Source: Pseudogymnoascus destructans
Lineage: Eukaryota > Ascomycota > Leotiomycetes > Thelebolales > Thelebolaceae
DNA: 64,000 bases
Direction of reading: 5' to 3'
Assembly: GCF_001641265.1 (NCBI RefSeq)
Contig: NW_020167527.1
Coordinates: 1,116,001-1,180,000, forward strand
Below the pieces are notes generated by a model. That model was not told the origin of the DNA, did no database searches, and worked only from the letters and a program-made list of their open reading frames with translations. Position 1 is the first letter of the stretch; every line of letters starts with the position of its first letter. The position numbers were made by a program, and so were the translations under genes. Of the stretch, positions 56,342 through 64,000 are shown one piece after another.

Positions 56342-59300
56342 TGTTCCTTGTTGGTTCCCACGAATTATCCGTAGGTTCGTAATTTTCCCATTTTATCAAA
56401 AACTCTTCTCGACGTCCTACTAACCTTCTGTCTAGGATCGCTTCGACCTCATATTCGATTATCTCATTCTCGGGTTGGAGTTCGGTGTCGGTCGCAATTG
56501 GGGTATTTCCTCTTGCTGGTTCCAGTAGTGAGACATGAAATACCGGGTGTAGTCTAGACTTCCTGGGTAGCTGCAGTCTGTAATTAACTGAGCTGACTTT
56601 GTTCAATATTTTGAATGGTCCCAATTTCTTGAAGTCCAACTTTGTGCTTGGTCGTTTCGTTTTGATATGTTTCCGGAGTAGGTATACTTTATCCCCCTCC
56701 TTGAAGGCAGGTTCCATACTGCGCTTCTTGTTTGCGTATGCGGCGGATCGTTCATTTAAGAATTGGATGTCCGTCGCAAGTTGTTCGTGGAACGATTTCA
56801 GTTGTTCCACCACGATCAGGGCTTGTTCAGCTCGTGATTCATCCGGTCTTGGTTGCCTATATGCTTCTGGCTGGTAGCCGTAATTGGCAAAGAACGGTGA
56901 GACTTTCGTTGCTTCTGTCATCGCGCTGTTATATGCAAACTGTGCGATGGGTAAGATCTGAACCCAGTTATCCTGTTGATGATTGACATAGCTTCGCAGG
57001 TACTGTTCAAGGGTCTGATTTAATCTTTCTGTTTGGCCGTCTGTCTGGGGATGAAAAGCTGTTGATAGCTTATGATTTGTTCCCAGTAGCGCCATCAATG
57101 ATTTCCAGAATTTCGAAGTAAAGAGCTTGTCTCTATCTGAGATGATTTCTTCTGGCATCCCATGATCGGCTAATATGACTCGAATGAAGGTATATGCGAG
57201 CGCCTCGGCGTCGCTAGCTTCTAGATATGGTATAAACTTCCCATATTTCGTGAGTCTTTCCGTGATGACGAGGATAGAGTCGTATTCTATTCCTGTTAAC
57301 GGGTCCTTGGAGGGTGGAAGCTTGACGATGAAGTCCAAAGCTATTGATTCCCACGCTCCTTTTGGTACTGGTGTCGACTTGAGTTGTCCGTATGGCAGAT
57401 GCCTATTGGATTTTGACTTGCTGCAAATGTCGCACTCTCTTACCACTGTCTCTACCTGCTTCCTCATACCTGGGAAGTAGTAGTGTCGAGTGATTCGTTC
57501 GAAGGTTCGTGTTACTCCCTGATGACCGTGTGCTGGTAACGAGTGTTGTTCTTGCACCAGCGGGCGTCTCATTTGACTTGGGACATACACTAACCCTTTG
57601 TATCGAATCAATCCTTGTTCGTCGATGGTGAAGTCGCCTTCGACTTTGGACAAGACTCGCTTGGCGCATTCGTCTGTTGCGTAAGCTTTCTTGAGTCTTT
57701 CCTCGAGTTCTGTATCTTCGATGACTGAGATCGTCGCTAGTAACTCGTTGTACTGTATTCCTGCATCTGTTTTCTTCAGAATTGCTCTAGGTCTTTCTTC
57801 CTTTGGGCCGGCGTAGTCGGTCCGTCTGCTGAGAGCGTCTGCTCTTGCATTCTCGGAGCCCTTGCGATAGGTTATCGTGAAGTTGTAGGCTGCGAGGGTT
57901 TCTGCCCAGCGGACTTGTCTGCGGTTTAAAACCTTGGTCGTGGTGAAGTATATGAGGTTCTTGTGATCCGTCCATACCTGCACAGGGTAGGTGGGTCCCT
58001 CAAGATATACTCGCCACTGCTCAAAGGCAACGACAATAGCCAGTAGCTCCTTGTCGTGGATGTCGTAATTGAGTTCCGCGGGTGACAGTTTCCTAGAGTA
58101 GTACGCGATTGGTTTGAACTTACCGTTCTCGTCTGGTTGATTCAGACATGCTCCAATTGCGAAGTCAGAAGAGTCCGTTTTGAGGATGATCTTCTTTGCA
58201 GGGTCAAATGTAGCAAGGATAGGTGCTTCCGTGAACTTCGTCTTAAGTTCCTGGAAAGCAGCCTCTGCCTTGTCCGTCCATTTGAATTCGAGATCCTTTC
58301 TGGTAAGCTCCGTGAGTGGTTGAGCTACCTTGGAATATCCCGAGATGAATCTTCGGTAGAAGTTGGCGAAGCCTAGGAAGGCTTGCACTTCCTTGACCAT
58401 GGTCGGTGTTGGCCATTCCAACACTGCCATTACTTTTGCTTGGTCCATCTTGATGCCGTGCGTTCCAATAATGTAACCCAAGAATTCGACTTGGTTTTTA
58501 TGGAACTCGCACTTCTCTGGTTTGAGGAGTAAGCTGTACTCCTTTAGTTTCTTCAGGACGAGTTTGACATGCTTGACATGCTCCTCCTTGGTTGCTGAAT
58601 ACACCAGGACATCATCTAAGTAGACAATGGTAAAGATGTCTAAGTATTCATGCAAAGCATCATTCATCAGTCGTTGCATGGATGCGGGTGCGTTTGTTAG
58701 CCCAAAGGGCATGACTTGATACTCGAATAGGCCATAGCGGGTGCGGAATGCTGTTTTCCACTCTTCCCCAGCCTTGATTCGGATCAGGTTGTATGCTCCT
58801 CGCAGATCTAGCTTACTGAAGATCTTTGCTCCTTGAAATCTATCGTGTAGTTCGTTGATTAACGGCAGGGCATACCTGTCCTTGATTGTGATGTTGTTCA
58901 ACGCTCGATAGTCCACACATAACCGTAGGGAGCCGTCTTTCTTTGGTACGAAAAGCACCGGACTTCCTGCTGGTGATGTGGATGGTCTGATGAATCCTTT
59001 CGCTAGGTTATCATCGATGTACTCCTTAAGTACCTTCAGCTCCTTTTCCGATAGCTGATATATTGGTCCGAACGGTGGACTCTTGTCTTTCTCCAAAGGT
59101 ATCTCGTGATCCCATGGTTGGTGCTTAGGAAGCGCCTCGTTCTTAGGGCCTTCCTGGAATAATTGCTCGTATTCCTTGTACTCCACCGGTATACTCGTCG
59201 GTGAGGATGCCTGGGCTAGGTCATCGAGCTCGGAGGTTGCACATAACTCCTTCCGGCCCTGGGAGGGTTTCTCCCGTTGTCGCGTGTCCGTCCGTCGTTC

Positions 59301-59753
59301 ACACGCGCACTGGCTCATCACAACTTTCTCGTTCCACCAGTCGATCTGGGGGTTGTGTTTCTTGAGCCATGGCACACCAAGGATGCACGCATGGTTGTCC
59401 ATGTGCACGATGTCAAACTGAATCGTTTCCTTGTGCCCGTGTAGCATGACCATTTCCAATGGGACCGTTTCGTGGGTCACCATTCCTTCATTAGTCGAGA
59501 TGGGCTCTCCATCTACGACCATTAATGGGTATGGTTCGGCTTTCATTGTTGTTTTGAAGCCTTGCGTGTCTGCTACTTTCTTTGTCATAAAGTTGCCCGT
59601 CGCTCCTGAGTCAATCATTGCTCGGAGGTGTCGCTGTTGTATCTTAGCGACCACATATAGTTGCATGCTGCCCGTCGTGGCGCATAGCTGGTCTGTACTA
59701 GGCCTCTTCGTGTCACTCGCCGGTGGCCTACCGTCGAGGACTCCTAGTTTTTT
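56214..59753 (-). CDS. Pol of the chromovirus (minus-1 frame relative to gag)
   Basis: The pol frame is open from the gag-stop region (59753) to 56214; the first ATG is at 59666. Counting from that Met (1150 aa): protease motif DSGATG at 19-24, RT with YLDD at 349-352, RNase H (TDSSDFAIGACL near 497), integrase with HHCC zinc site (about 708-748) and catalytic D778, D844 and E880, then a chromodomain at about 1072-1110 (YEVEAILDRRLVGRREEFLI, KWENYEPTDNSWEP) and a basic tail. No ATG lies between the gag stop and the protease, so translation as a Gag-Pol fusion by frameshifting is expected. The C-terminal 42 codons overlap the antisense ORF. Confidence 0.94.
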   Translation of the reverse strand, partial: KKLGVLDGRPPASDTKRPSTDQLCATTGSMQLYVVAKIQQRHLRAMIDSGATGNFMTKKVADTQGFKTTMKAEPYPLMVVDGEPISTNEGMVTHETVPLEMVMLHGHKETIQFDIVHMDNHACILGVPWLKKHNPQIDWWNEKVVMSQCACERRTDTRQREKPSQGRKELCATSELDDLAQASSPTSIPVEYKEYEQLFQEGPKNEALPKHQPWDHEIPLEKDKSPPFGPIYQLSEKELKVLKEYIDDNLAKGFIRPSTSPAGSPVLFVPKKDGSLRLCVDYRALNNITIKDRYALPLINELHDRFQGAKIFSKLDLRGAYNLIRIKAGEEWKTAFRTRYGLFEYQVMPFGLTNAPASMQRLMNDALHEYLDIFTIVYLDDVLVYSATKEEHVKHVKLVLKKLKEYSLLLKPEKCEFHKNQVEFLGYIIGTHGIKMDQAKVMAVLEWPTPTMVKEVQAFLGFANFYRRFISGYSKVAQPLTELTRKDLEFKWTDKAEAAFQELKTKFTEAPILATFDPAKKIILKTDSSDFAIGACLNQPDENGKFKPIAYYSRKLSPAELNYDIHDKELLAIVVAFEQWRVYLEGPTYPVQVWTDHKNLIYFTTTKVLNRRQVRWAETLAAYNFTITYRKGSENARADALSRRTDYAGPKEERPRAILKKTDAGIQYNELLATISVIEDTELEERLKKAYATDECAKRVLSKVEGDFTIDEQGLIRYKGLVYVPSQMRRPLVQEQHSLPAHGHQGVTRTFERITRHYYFPGMRKQVETVVRECDICSKSKSNRHLPYGQLKSTPVPKGAWESIALDFIVKLPPSKDPLTGIEYDSILVITERLTKYGKFIPYLEASDAEALAYTFIRVILADHGMPEEIISDRDKLFTSKFWKSLMALLGTNHKLSTAFHPQTDGQTERLNQTLEQYLRSYVNHQQDNWVQILPIAQFAYNSAMTEATKVSPFFANYGYQPEAYRQPRPDESRAEQALIVVEQLKSFHEQLATDIQFLNERSAAYANKKRSMEPAFKEGDKVYLLRKHIKTKRPSTKLDFKKLGPFKILNKVSSVNYRLQLPRKSRLHPVFHVSLLEPARGNTPIATDTELQPENEIIEYEVEAILDRRLVGRREEFLIKWENYEPTDNSWEPTRNISKELLEEYRRRHPPAIDPKMQGSRPVDRRKRGSRSQTRRQR
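59716..59753 (-). promoter_or_regulatory. Minus-1 ribosomal frameshift signal (slippery site plus hairpin)
   Basis: On the minus strand gag reads TCA AAA AAC TAG, giving the canonical X-XXY-YYZ heptamer A-AAA-AAC (59753-59747). After an 8-nt spacer comes a hairpin: CTCG-A-CGGT, loop AGGCC, ACCG-G-CGAG (59738-59716), i.e. eight pairs with one A-G mismatch. A slip of minus one enters the pol frame exactly. Confidence 0.8.
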
Positions 59754-61681
59754 GACTCGTCCGAGGAAGGATAGTATTCATCCGCTTCCAATGGTGGTCC
59801 TTGGGGAGATCGTTTCCCTCGCTCTTCTGCTTCGTCTAGCAGATGTGGGTATTTCTCGTATACCTGTTCGCTTTTGATAGGCAAGTCCCCTTCAGACTGG
59901 CTTCGCCTGAGGGCGTGAACTTGCTCTGCGTCTCTGAAGTGTATCCTGGGCGAGGATCGGGGAAACAACTGATTCTGGTGTTTCTTTTTCCAGTGGAGCT
60001 TGCTGTCATCTTCGCTGCAATACTCCCAGTAGACATACGCGTGCCAGGGATGATCAGTCTCTGTTGCGTCTGTCGTTGATAGTTCCCGCTGTCCTCTCAC
60101 CCATGCACTATCTTCCCTCGGAGGCGTGGAGAACGTGTCTAGTTGCTCCATGGCTCTCCTTTCGATGCGTGGAGTGGGTCTCGCATTTTCCCGTCGGAGC
60201 ATATCTCTGGCTTTCTCGTCGTACTTCTTCAGGGCTTTCCTGCGGTCCTGGTAGTAAAGTTCGACGCTTTTCATATACTTCAGTTTAGCCATATGCTCAA
60301 CATCCTTCTCCAGTTCTTCCGCTTCTTGGGCTTCCAACTTAGCTACGTCTTGGGACGTGCCAAGCAGCCTGCGGGTATTCGTTAGTTGGTCGTAGTATCT
60401 CCAGAGGTCATCCTTGCAGTCGTCCACCTTGCACTTTAACGGAAGTTCCTGTAACAGGTTCCCGTAGAGGTCTTTAAGCATGGGGATTTTCCTCTGGCCA
60501 TTGGGCTTGTCTCGTTCGGCCCTAATCTTCGCGTGGGCGTGTTTTGCCATGCGTCTTACTACGTTCTTGCACCGTGGACTCATTGGTTCCGTAGGTGCGA
60601 GTTCATCGAAGGTCTCCTGTTCCGAGACGGTGAACGATTCCGCCTCCGACCCTTCGTCTGAGCTCTCGTCTTCTGGGGTGCTTTCGCCGTTTATTCCCCA
60701 GTCCTGTTTGCTCACAAACGTTGCGTTCAACTGTCCTGTCCAGGTGGCATTGAGTTGTTTGCCGACTTTGCGTCCGCCGTTCCCTTTCTTTGGCTGTCTG
60801 CAGTCTCGGGCCATGTGGCCTGGCTTGTCGCAGTTAAAACAGAGTCGTTCCTTGAATTGTCTGTCTTTCTTAGGGTCACGGGGTCGTCCAGGTTTGAACG
60901 TGGCATCGAGTTCCATTGGGTCCGACCAACGGTTGTCTCGCGGGTGTTGATCCCGTCGTCTGCCCTCGTTTCCCCGGTAGGGGTAACTTTTCTTGGGCTT
61001 GTCATAGGTCCGACGTTCCTTCTGGAATTCGTATAGTCGATTGTCGATTCGGACCGTATGTTCGATTAGCGCTACCATGTCCGTTGGTTGTTGTTCCAAA
61101 CGGGCAAGTTCCATACGTATATGGCTCTTCAGCCCACGTCGGTAGTGGCTGATGAGTGCGCTGGCGTCCCATCCTGTCTGATTGCCGTATCTCTGGAATT
61201 CTGTGGAGTATGTGAGGGCGCTGCCAGTCTGCTTAAGTGCAAACAGATGGTCTTCTGCGGTCTTAATCTCATCGATGTCTCCGAACATGCGTCGGATTTC
61301 CTTACAGAATCCATTCCAGCTGCCAAACATAGTCTGCGTAGTTGTCATGCTTCCATTGGTACTTTCATATTTGAAATAGTCCTTGAGGAATGGTTCGATC
61401 CATCGCAGGGCTTCCCCCCTAAGGTAGGACGCAGTCCACAGGGCATAGCTCTCCTGGGTGGGGAACTTCTCGTCATTGAAGTGCTGGTACAGTTCGACCT
61501 GTAGCAAAAACACCTCAAGTTCCTTTCGGTTGCCGGAGTAAGTGTCGGGCAACTTGACGCGTAGAGTTTCCTTGAGTTCGTTGACGGTGGGTGCATCGGG
61601 CATCTCTTCATTCTCAGGCTTAGACCTCTGAGACGAAGTTGGCGTGGTGGGGGTTTTCCCCTTCGAACTGACGACAGACAT
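59744..61681 (-). CDS. Gag of the chromovirus, 645 aa
   Basis: Structural polyprotein of the retrotransposon. The N-terminal third has the retrotransposon gag fold (VKLPDTYSGNRKELEVFLL, YALWTASYLRGEALRWIEP, HLFALKQTGSALTYSTEFQR). A CCHC zinc knuckle lies at residues 281-294 (CFNCDKPGHMARDC), followed by an unusually long C-terminal region of about 350 residues, acidic then Lys/Glu-rich and helical. The stop TAG at 59746-59744 directly follows a slippery AAAAAAC. The start ATG at 61681 lies about 47 nt inside the 5' LTR edge. Confidence 0.93.
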   Translation of the reverse strand: MSVVSSKGKTPTTPTSSQRSKPENEEMPDAPTVNELKETLRVKLPDTYSGNRKELEVFLLQVELYQHFNDEKFPTQESYALWTASYLRGEALRWIEPFLKDYFKYESTNGSMTTTQTMFGSWNGFCKEIRRMFGDIDEIKTAEDHLFALKQTGSALTYSTEFQRYGNQTGWDASALISHYRRGLKSHIRMELARLEQQPTDMVALIEHTVRIDNRLYEFQKERRTYDKPKKSYPYRGNEGRRRDQHPRDNRWSDPMELDATFKPGRPRDPKKDRQFKERLCFNCDKPGHMARDCRQPKKGNGGRKVGKQLNATWTGQLNATFVSKQDWGINGESTPEDESSDEGSEAESFTVSEQETFDELAPTEPMSPRCKNVVRRMAKHAHAKIRAERDKPNGQRKIPMLKDLYGNLLQELPLKCKVDDCKDDLWRYYDQLTNTRRLLGTSQDVAKLEAQEAEELEKDVEHMAKLKYMKSVELYYQDRRKALKKYDEKARDMLRRENARPTPRIERRAMEQLDTFSTPPREDSAWVRGQRELSTTDATETDHPWHAYVYWEYCSEDDSKLHWKKKHQNQLFPRSSPRIHFRDAEQVHALRRSQSEGDLPIKSEQVYEKYPHLLDEAEERGKRSPQGPPLEADEYYPSSDESKN

Positions 61682-61727
61682 GTTGCTTTGTGTATGAGCC
61701 GGTACCTCGTAGAAGTGGTGCTCAAAG

Positions 61728-62202
61728 TGTAACGCTGACTTCTAAATGGTAGAAGACACAGAGGTTCTCTTGCGTAAAGGTTTACTTATCAGAGGAGGCA
61801 GGGGATCAGACACAAAGGCTTCAAGTAACACGTTACTAGTATATAACAAATACTGTATTGAGTTGAGCACGAAGCTCCTATCTAAGGAAATACTATCTAC
61901 TTATATAGTGGCGTCGTGCCTAGTGGACTCTTGGGAACTCACTCGAGTCCTCGGAGTCCTGGACTCTTAGGACTCTTCTCATCATCCTGCGAGTCCATCA
62001 CGTGCCTAGTGGACTCCTGGGAACTCACTCGAGTCCTCAGAGTCCTGGACTCTTAGGACTCTTCTCATCATCCTGCGAGTCCGTCACGTGATACTTTCGG
62101 AACTACTATTCCCCGCTGCCCCTCCAGGTACCAGGGCCGGTCTCATGCGACCTCCCTCCTTCCTGTCCTGTAGTTGGCCAGCCTTCTTGTTCCGTCGTAA
62201 CA
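61728..62202 (-). repeat. 5' LTR of the chromovirus
   Basis: 475 bp, essentially identical to the left LTR. Reading on the minus strand: U3 with the two 86-bp repeats, TATA box TATATAA at 61901-61907, then about 170 nt of R-U5 to 61728. The sequence just inside (below 61728) does not start with the TGG usual for a tRNA 3'-end primer site. Confidence 0.93.
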
Positions 62203-62515
62203 ACAATACAGTAAATCGACTATCACATACTTCCACGTCTTTTCCAAGCTTCCAAGCATTCATCTTGTTACTCCTTGTTTCTGAAAAGTCAGTGAGGTGT
62301 TAACCTCTGACTTACCCCTGAGTTCCCAGACTCAACATTTGTTGCAACTTGTCTGAACCACTTCAGTACATCACACACCTGATTGCTGCGTTGTGGAATA
62401 GTCTAAGCTACGACCCTTTGGCTCTGTTTTCTAAGACAGTGTGTTGTCTTAGTAAATTCATCCCTTCCTTGGGTGGCTAGATTCTCACATCTGGTGCACC
62501 CACCATTACAACAAG

Positions 62516-64000
62516 AAGAGAAGATTTAATCTAAGAAGGACGAAGTGCGACTTAGATGGTAAGGTCCCTTCTCCTACTTTATAGTAATCATTATAGTAAC
62601 TACGAAACAGCATGTAGGATGGTAACCATGCTTCTATCGTTCAACAATACCTTAGGATTAGAGAAGGTAGAGGAGTGTACACTGTCACGGTTCACCAAGG
62701 CATATGGCGCCAGTTGGGTATTATGAATTAAACTCAATCTAGAGAAGAAAGGAAAGAGAAGAGGAGCACTCAAGAAGTGGCTCAATCTATATACAGCTAT
62801 GTTGTTGTAGAGTGAATTCTCTTTAGCAAGACCAGTTCTGAGAATTCACTCCACAACTGAAAACTTTGCTCCAACCCCAGAAAGCTCCCCACACCCCTGA
62901 ACCCCCACTCGAGCTGCAAGGCGCACTTGATATCATAACATACACGGTTTAGGATGACAACAACAAGGCTTGGGAAATTAAAGATGAGGCTAAAAAAGTT
63001 GCCTAGGAAGCTATGTAGAGAGCTAACGAATTGGCTAATGGTATTAGAATCAATGAGATTAAGAAGGTCTAGCTAGAAGTAGAGATCTAGACTAAAGCCT
63101 CAACTAAGGTATAATTAGCTACACTATTAGGGGACTACTACTAATATAGACACAGAGAGTAGAGGAGCTTGCCTTTACCATTTGGCGCTATAAATGGTCG
63201 ACGGCATACAAGTCAACTCTAAAGCTTATGAACAAAGTGAATATAGACCCTAACTTCCTTAAGAACCTTCCTCTAGCAATTGATAAGGAGACTAGGTAAG
63301 AGTCACTATAGTAATCATTATAGTAATCAGCTAACACGCATGTACAGAATATACTATAAGAAGACTCCCCCTCACCTCTACTTCACAAAGCTTTAATTGG
63401 CCGTCTAGAGAAACTTTACGTCATAGAACTTTAAGGATGGCTAGGTCTTCTCCCTAGCCCTGCTAAGTGGTATCCTAAACACTACCTAGTATGGATTTCA
63501 ATTGGATTTAGATGCTACTAGTGCATTTAAGGCTTGGGAAATGTTAAGGGAGGAAGCTGAACTAGTAGACTTCAAATGGATTCTCCCATCCAAGGATAGA
63601 TTGTTCCTGTTACTACTAACGAAGGAGTCTAAGGAGTTTCTTGCCTAGTTCTATAGTATGTAGATTAGGTACTACTTTTAGAACAGTCTAGTTAGCTTAA
63701 TACACTACTCTACACTATACTCCTTAGTTTACCATAAATATTACTATAATTGGCTCTTATTCTCAAAGGCCTATATTATTGAAACCTACAATAAAAATAT
63801 ACTCTACAAGCAATCTAAAATATTCTAAAGATGTAAATTCAAGTGAACAGAGAGGTACGTACAGAATAGATATATGCCTTGAGAAATATTAAGCAGTTTT
63901 ATTTTCTTTAAAATAATATAATCTTGATATATTCAAATATCTTGTCTTAAGTTCACTAATACATGCACATACCTATAGTGATGTATTTTCTCTCAATGAT
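62516..64000. other. AT-rich, decayed repeat DNA
   Basis: About 1.5 kb without usable ORFs. Coding-like stretches interrupted by many TAG codons occur around 63200-63700, suggesting an old retroelement, but no domain can be named. The 22-bp motif family is present near 62578 and 63304. Confidence 0.5.

Larger units (their letters stand above)
55204..62202 (-). mobile_element. Complete Ty3/gypsy chromovirus, 6999 bp
   Basis: Two 475-bp LTRs (55204-55678 and 61728-62202) with TG..CA ends and TSD ACAAT at 55199-55203 and 62203-62207. By eye the LTRs differ at one position (55223 C, 61747 T). On the minus strand the order is 5' LTR (right), leader, gag, pol with protease, RT, RNase H, integrase and chromodomain, polypurine tract, 3' LTR (left). 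gag and pol lie in different frames joined by a frameshift signal. A third ORF on the opposite strand lies between pol and the 3' LTR. All parts look intact, so the element may be active or very recently inserted. Confidence 0.96.
54581..62510 (+). mobile_element. Solo LTR, locus C, split by the complete chromovirus
   Basis: LTR halves 54581-55203 and 62208-62510 (about 926 bp net) with TSD ACAAG at 54576-54580 and 62511-62515. The break falls in GCAAGCAGACAATACAG, duplicated as ACAAT by the inserted gypsy element. Confidence 0.94.

Noticed and set aside
60480..61504. Plus-strand ORFs opposite gag
   Set aside because: Shadows of the long gag frame; Cys/Ser/Leu-rich composition typical of antisense translation.
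1..64000. CRISPR arrays, operons, rRNA or tRNA genes
   Set aside because: No array-like repeats with spacers; spliced monocistronic eukaryotic genes throughout; no convincing tRNA A/B box pair or rRNA sequence noticed by eye.

Overview
This is nuclear DNA of a filamentous ascomycete (Pezizomycotina). The evidence is many 42-69 bp GT..AG introns with CTAAC/CTGAC-like branch points, typical fungal housekeeping genes (Scy1, Aco2, Sts1/Cut8, UPF0662, Rpp1, Pex19, Ubc9, asparagine synthetase), fungal pogo, chromovirus and hAT transposon families, and nonsense codons of a RIP-like (C-to-T / G-to-A) kind in old repeats. I cannot fix the class or genus from sequence alone.

Layout. 1-26.8 kb is a conserved, gene-dense arm: partial SCY1 pseudokinase, a decayed AT-hook gene, an 814-aa low-complexity protein, mitochondrial aconitase/homocitrate dehydratase, a YCII protein, Sts1/Cut8, UPF0662, ribosomal P1, an acidic unknown, Pex19, the SUMO E2 Ubc9, asparagine synthetase and an RBR ubiquitin ligase. 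27-34.7 kb is a transposon block: pogo copy 1, a decayed pogo, a three-deep stack of solo LTRs, a hAT relic and a Tigger-like element. 35-46.4 kb is an intermediate zone of a few intact genes (Stf2-like protein, SDR oxidoreductase, allantoate-permease-type MFS transporter) among decayed ones (SRPK-like kinase, LRR/F-box-like gene, pseudokinase). 46.4-64 kb is AT-rich and repeat-dominated: a miniature gypsy derivative, nested solo LTRs, a second 1860-bp pogo copy and a complete 6999-bp Ty3/gypsy chromovirus inside another solo LTR.

How the parts relate. The housekeeping genes share no pathway; SUMO conjugation and peroxisome import genes share a divergent promoter region. The mobile part can be ordered in time because host-element sequence and target-site duplications (TSDs) can be read at most junctions. 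The youngest insertion is the chromovirus: its 475-bp LTRs differ at one position by eye, the TSD is ACAAT, and gag and pol are open. Its notable features are a canonical minus-1 frameshift heptamer with a downstream hairpin at the gag stop, and an additional antisense ORF beside the 3' LTR whose cysteine spacing matches a Zn(II)2Cys6 cluster. Exon coordinates are hand-derived from splice signals and reading frame and have not been checked against transcripts.
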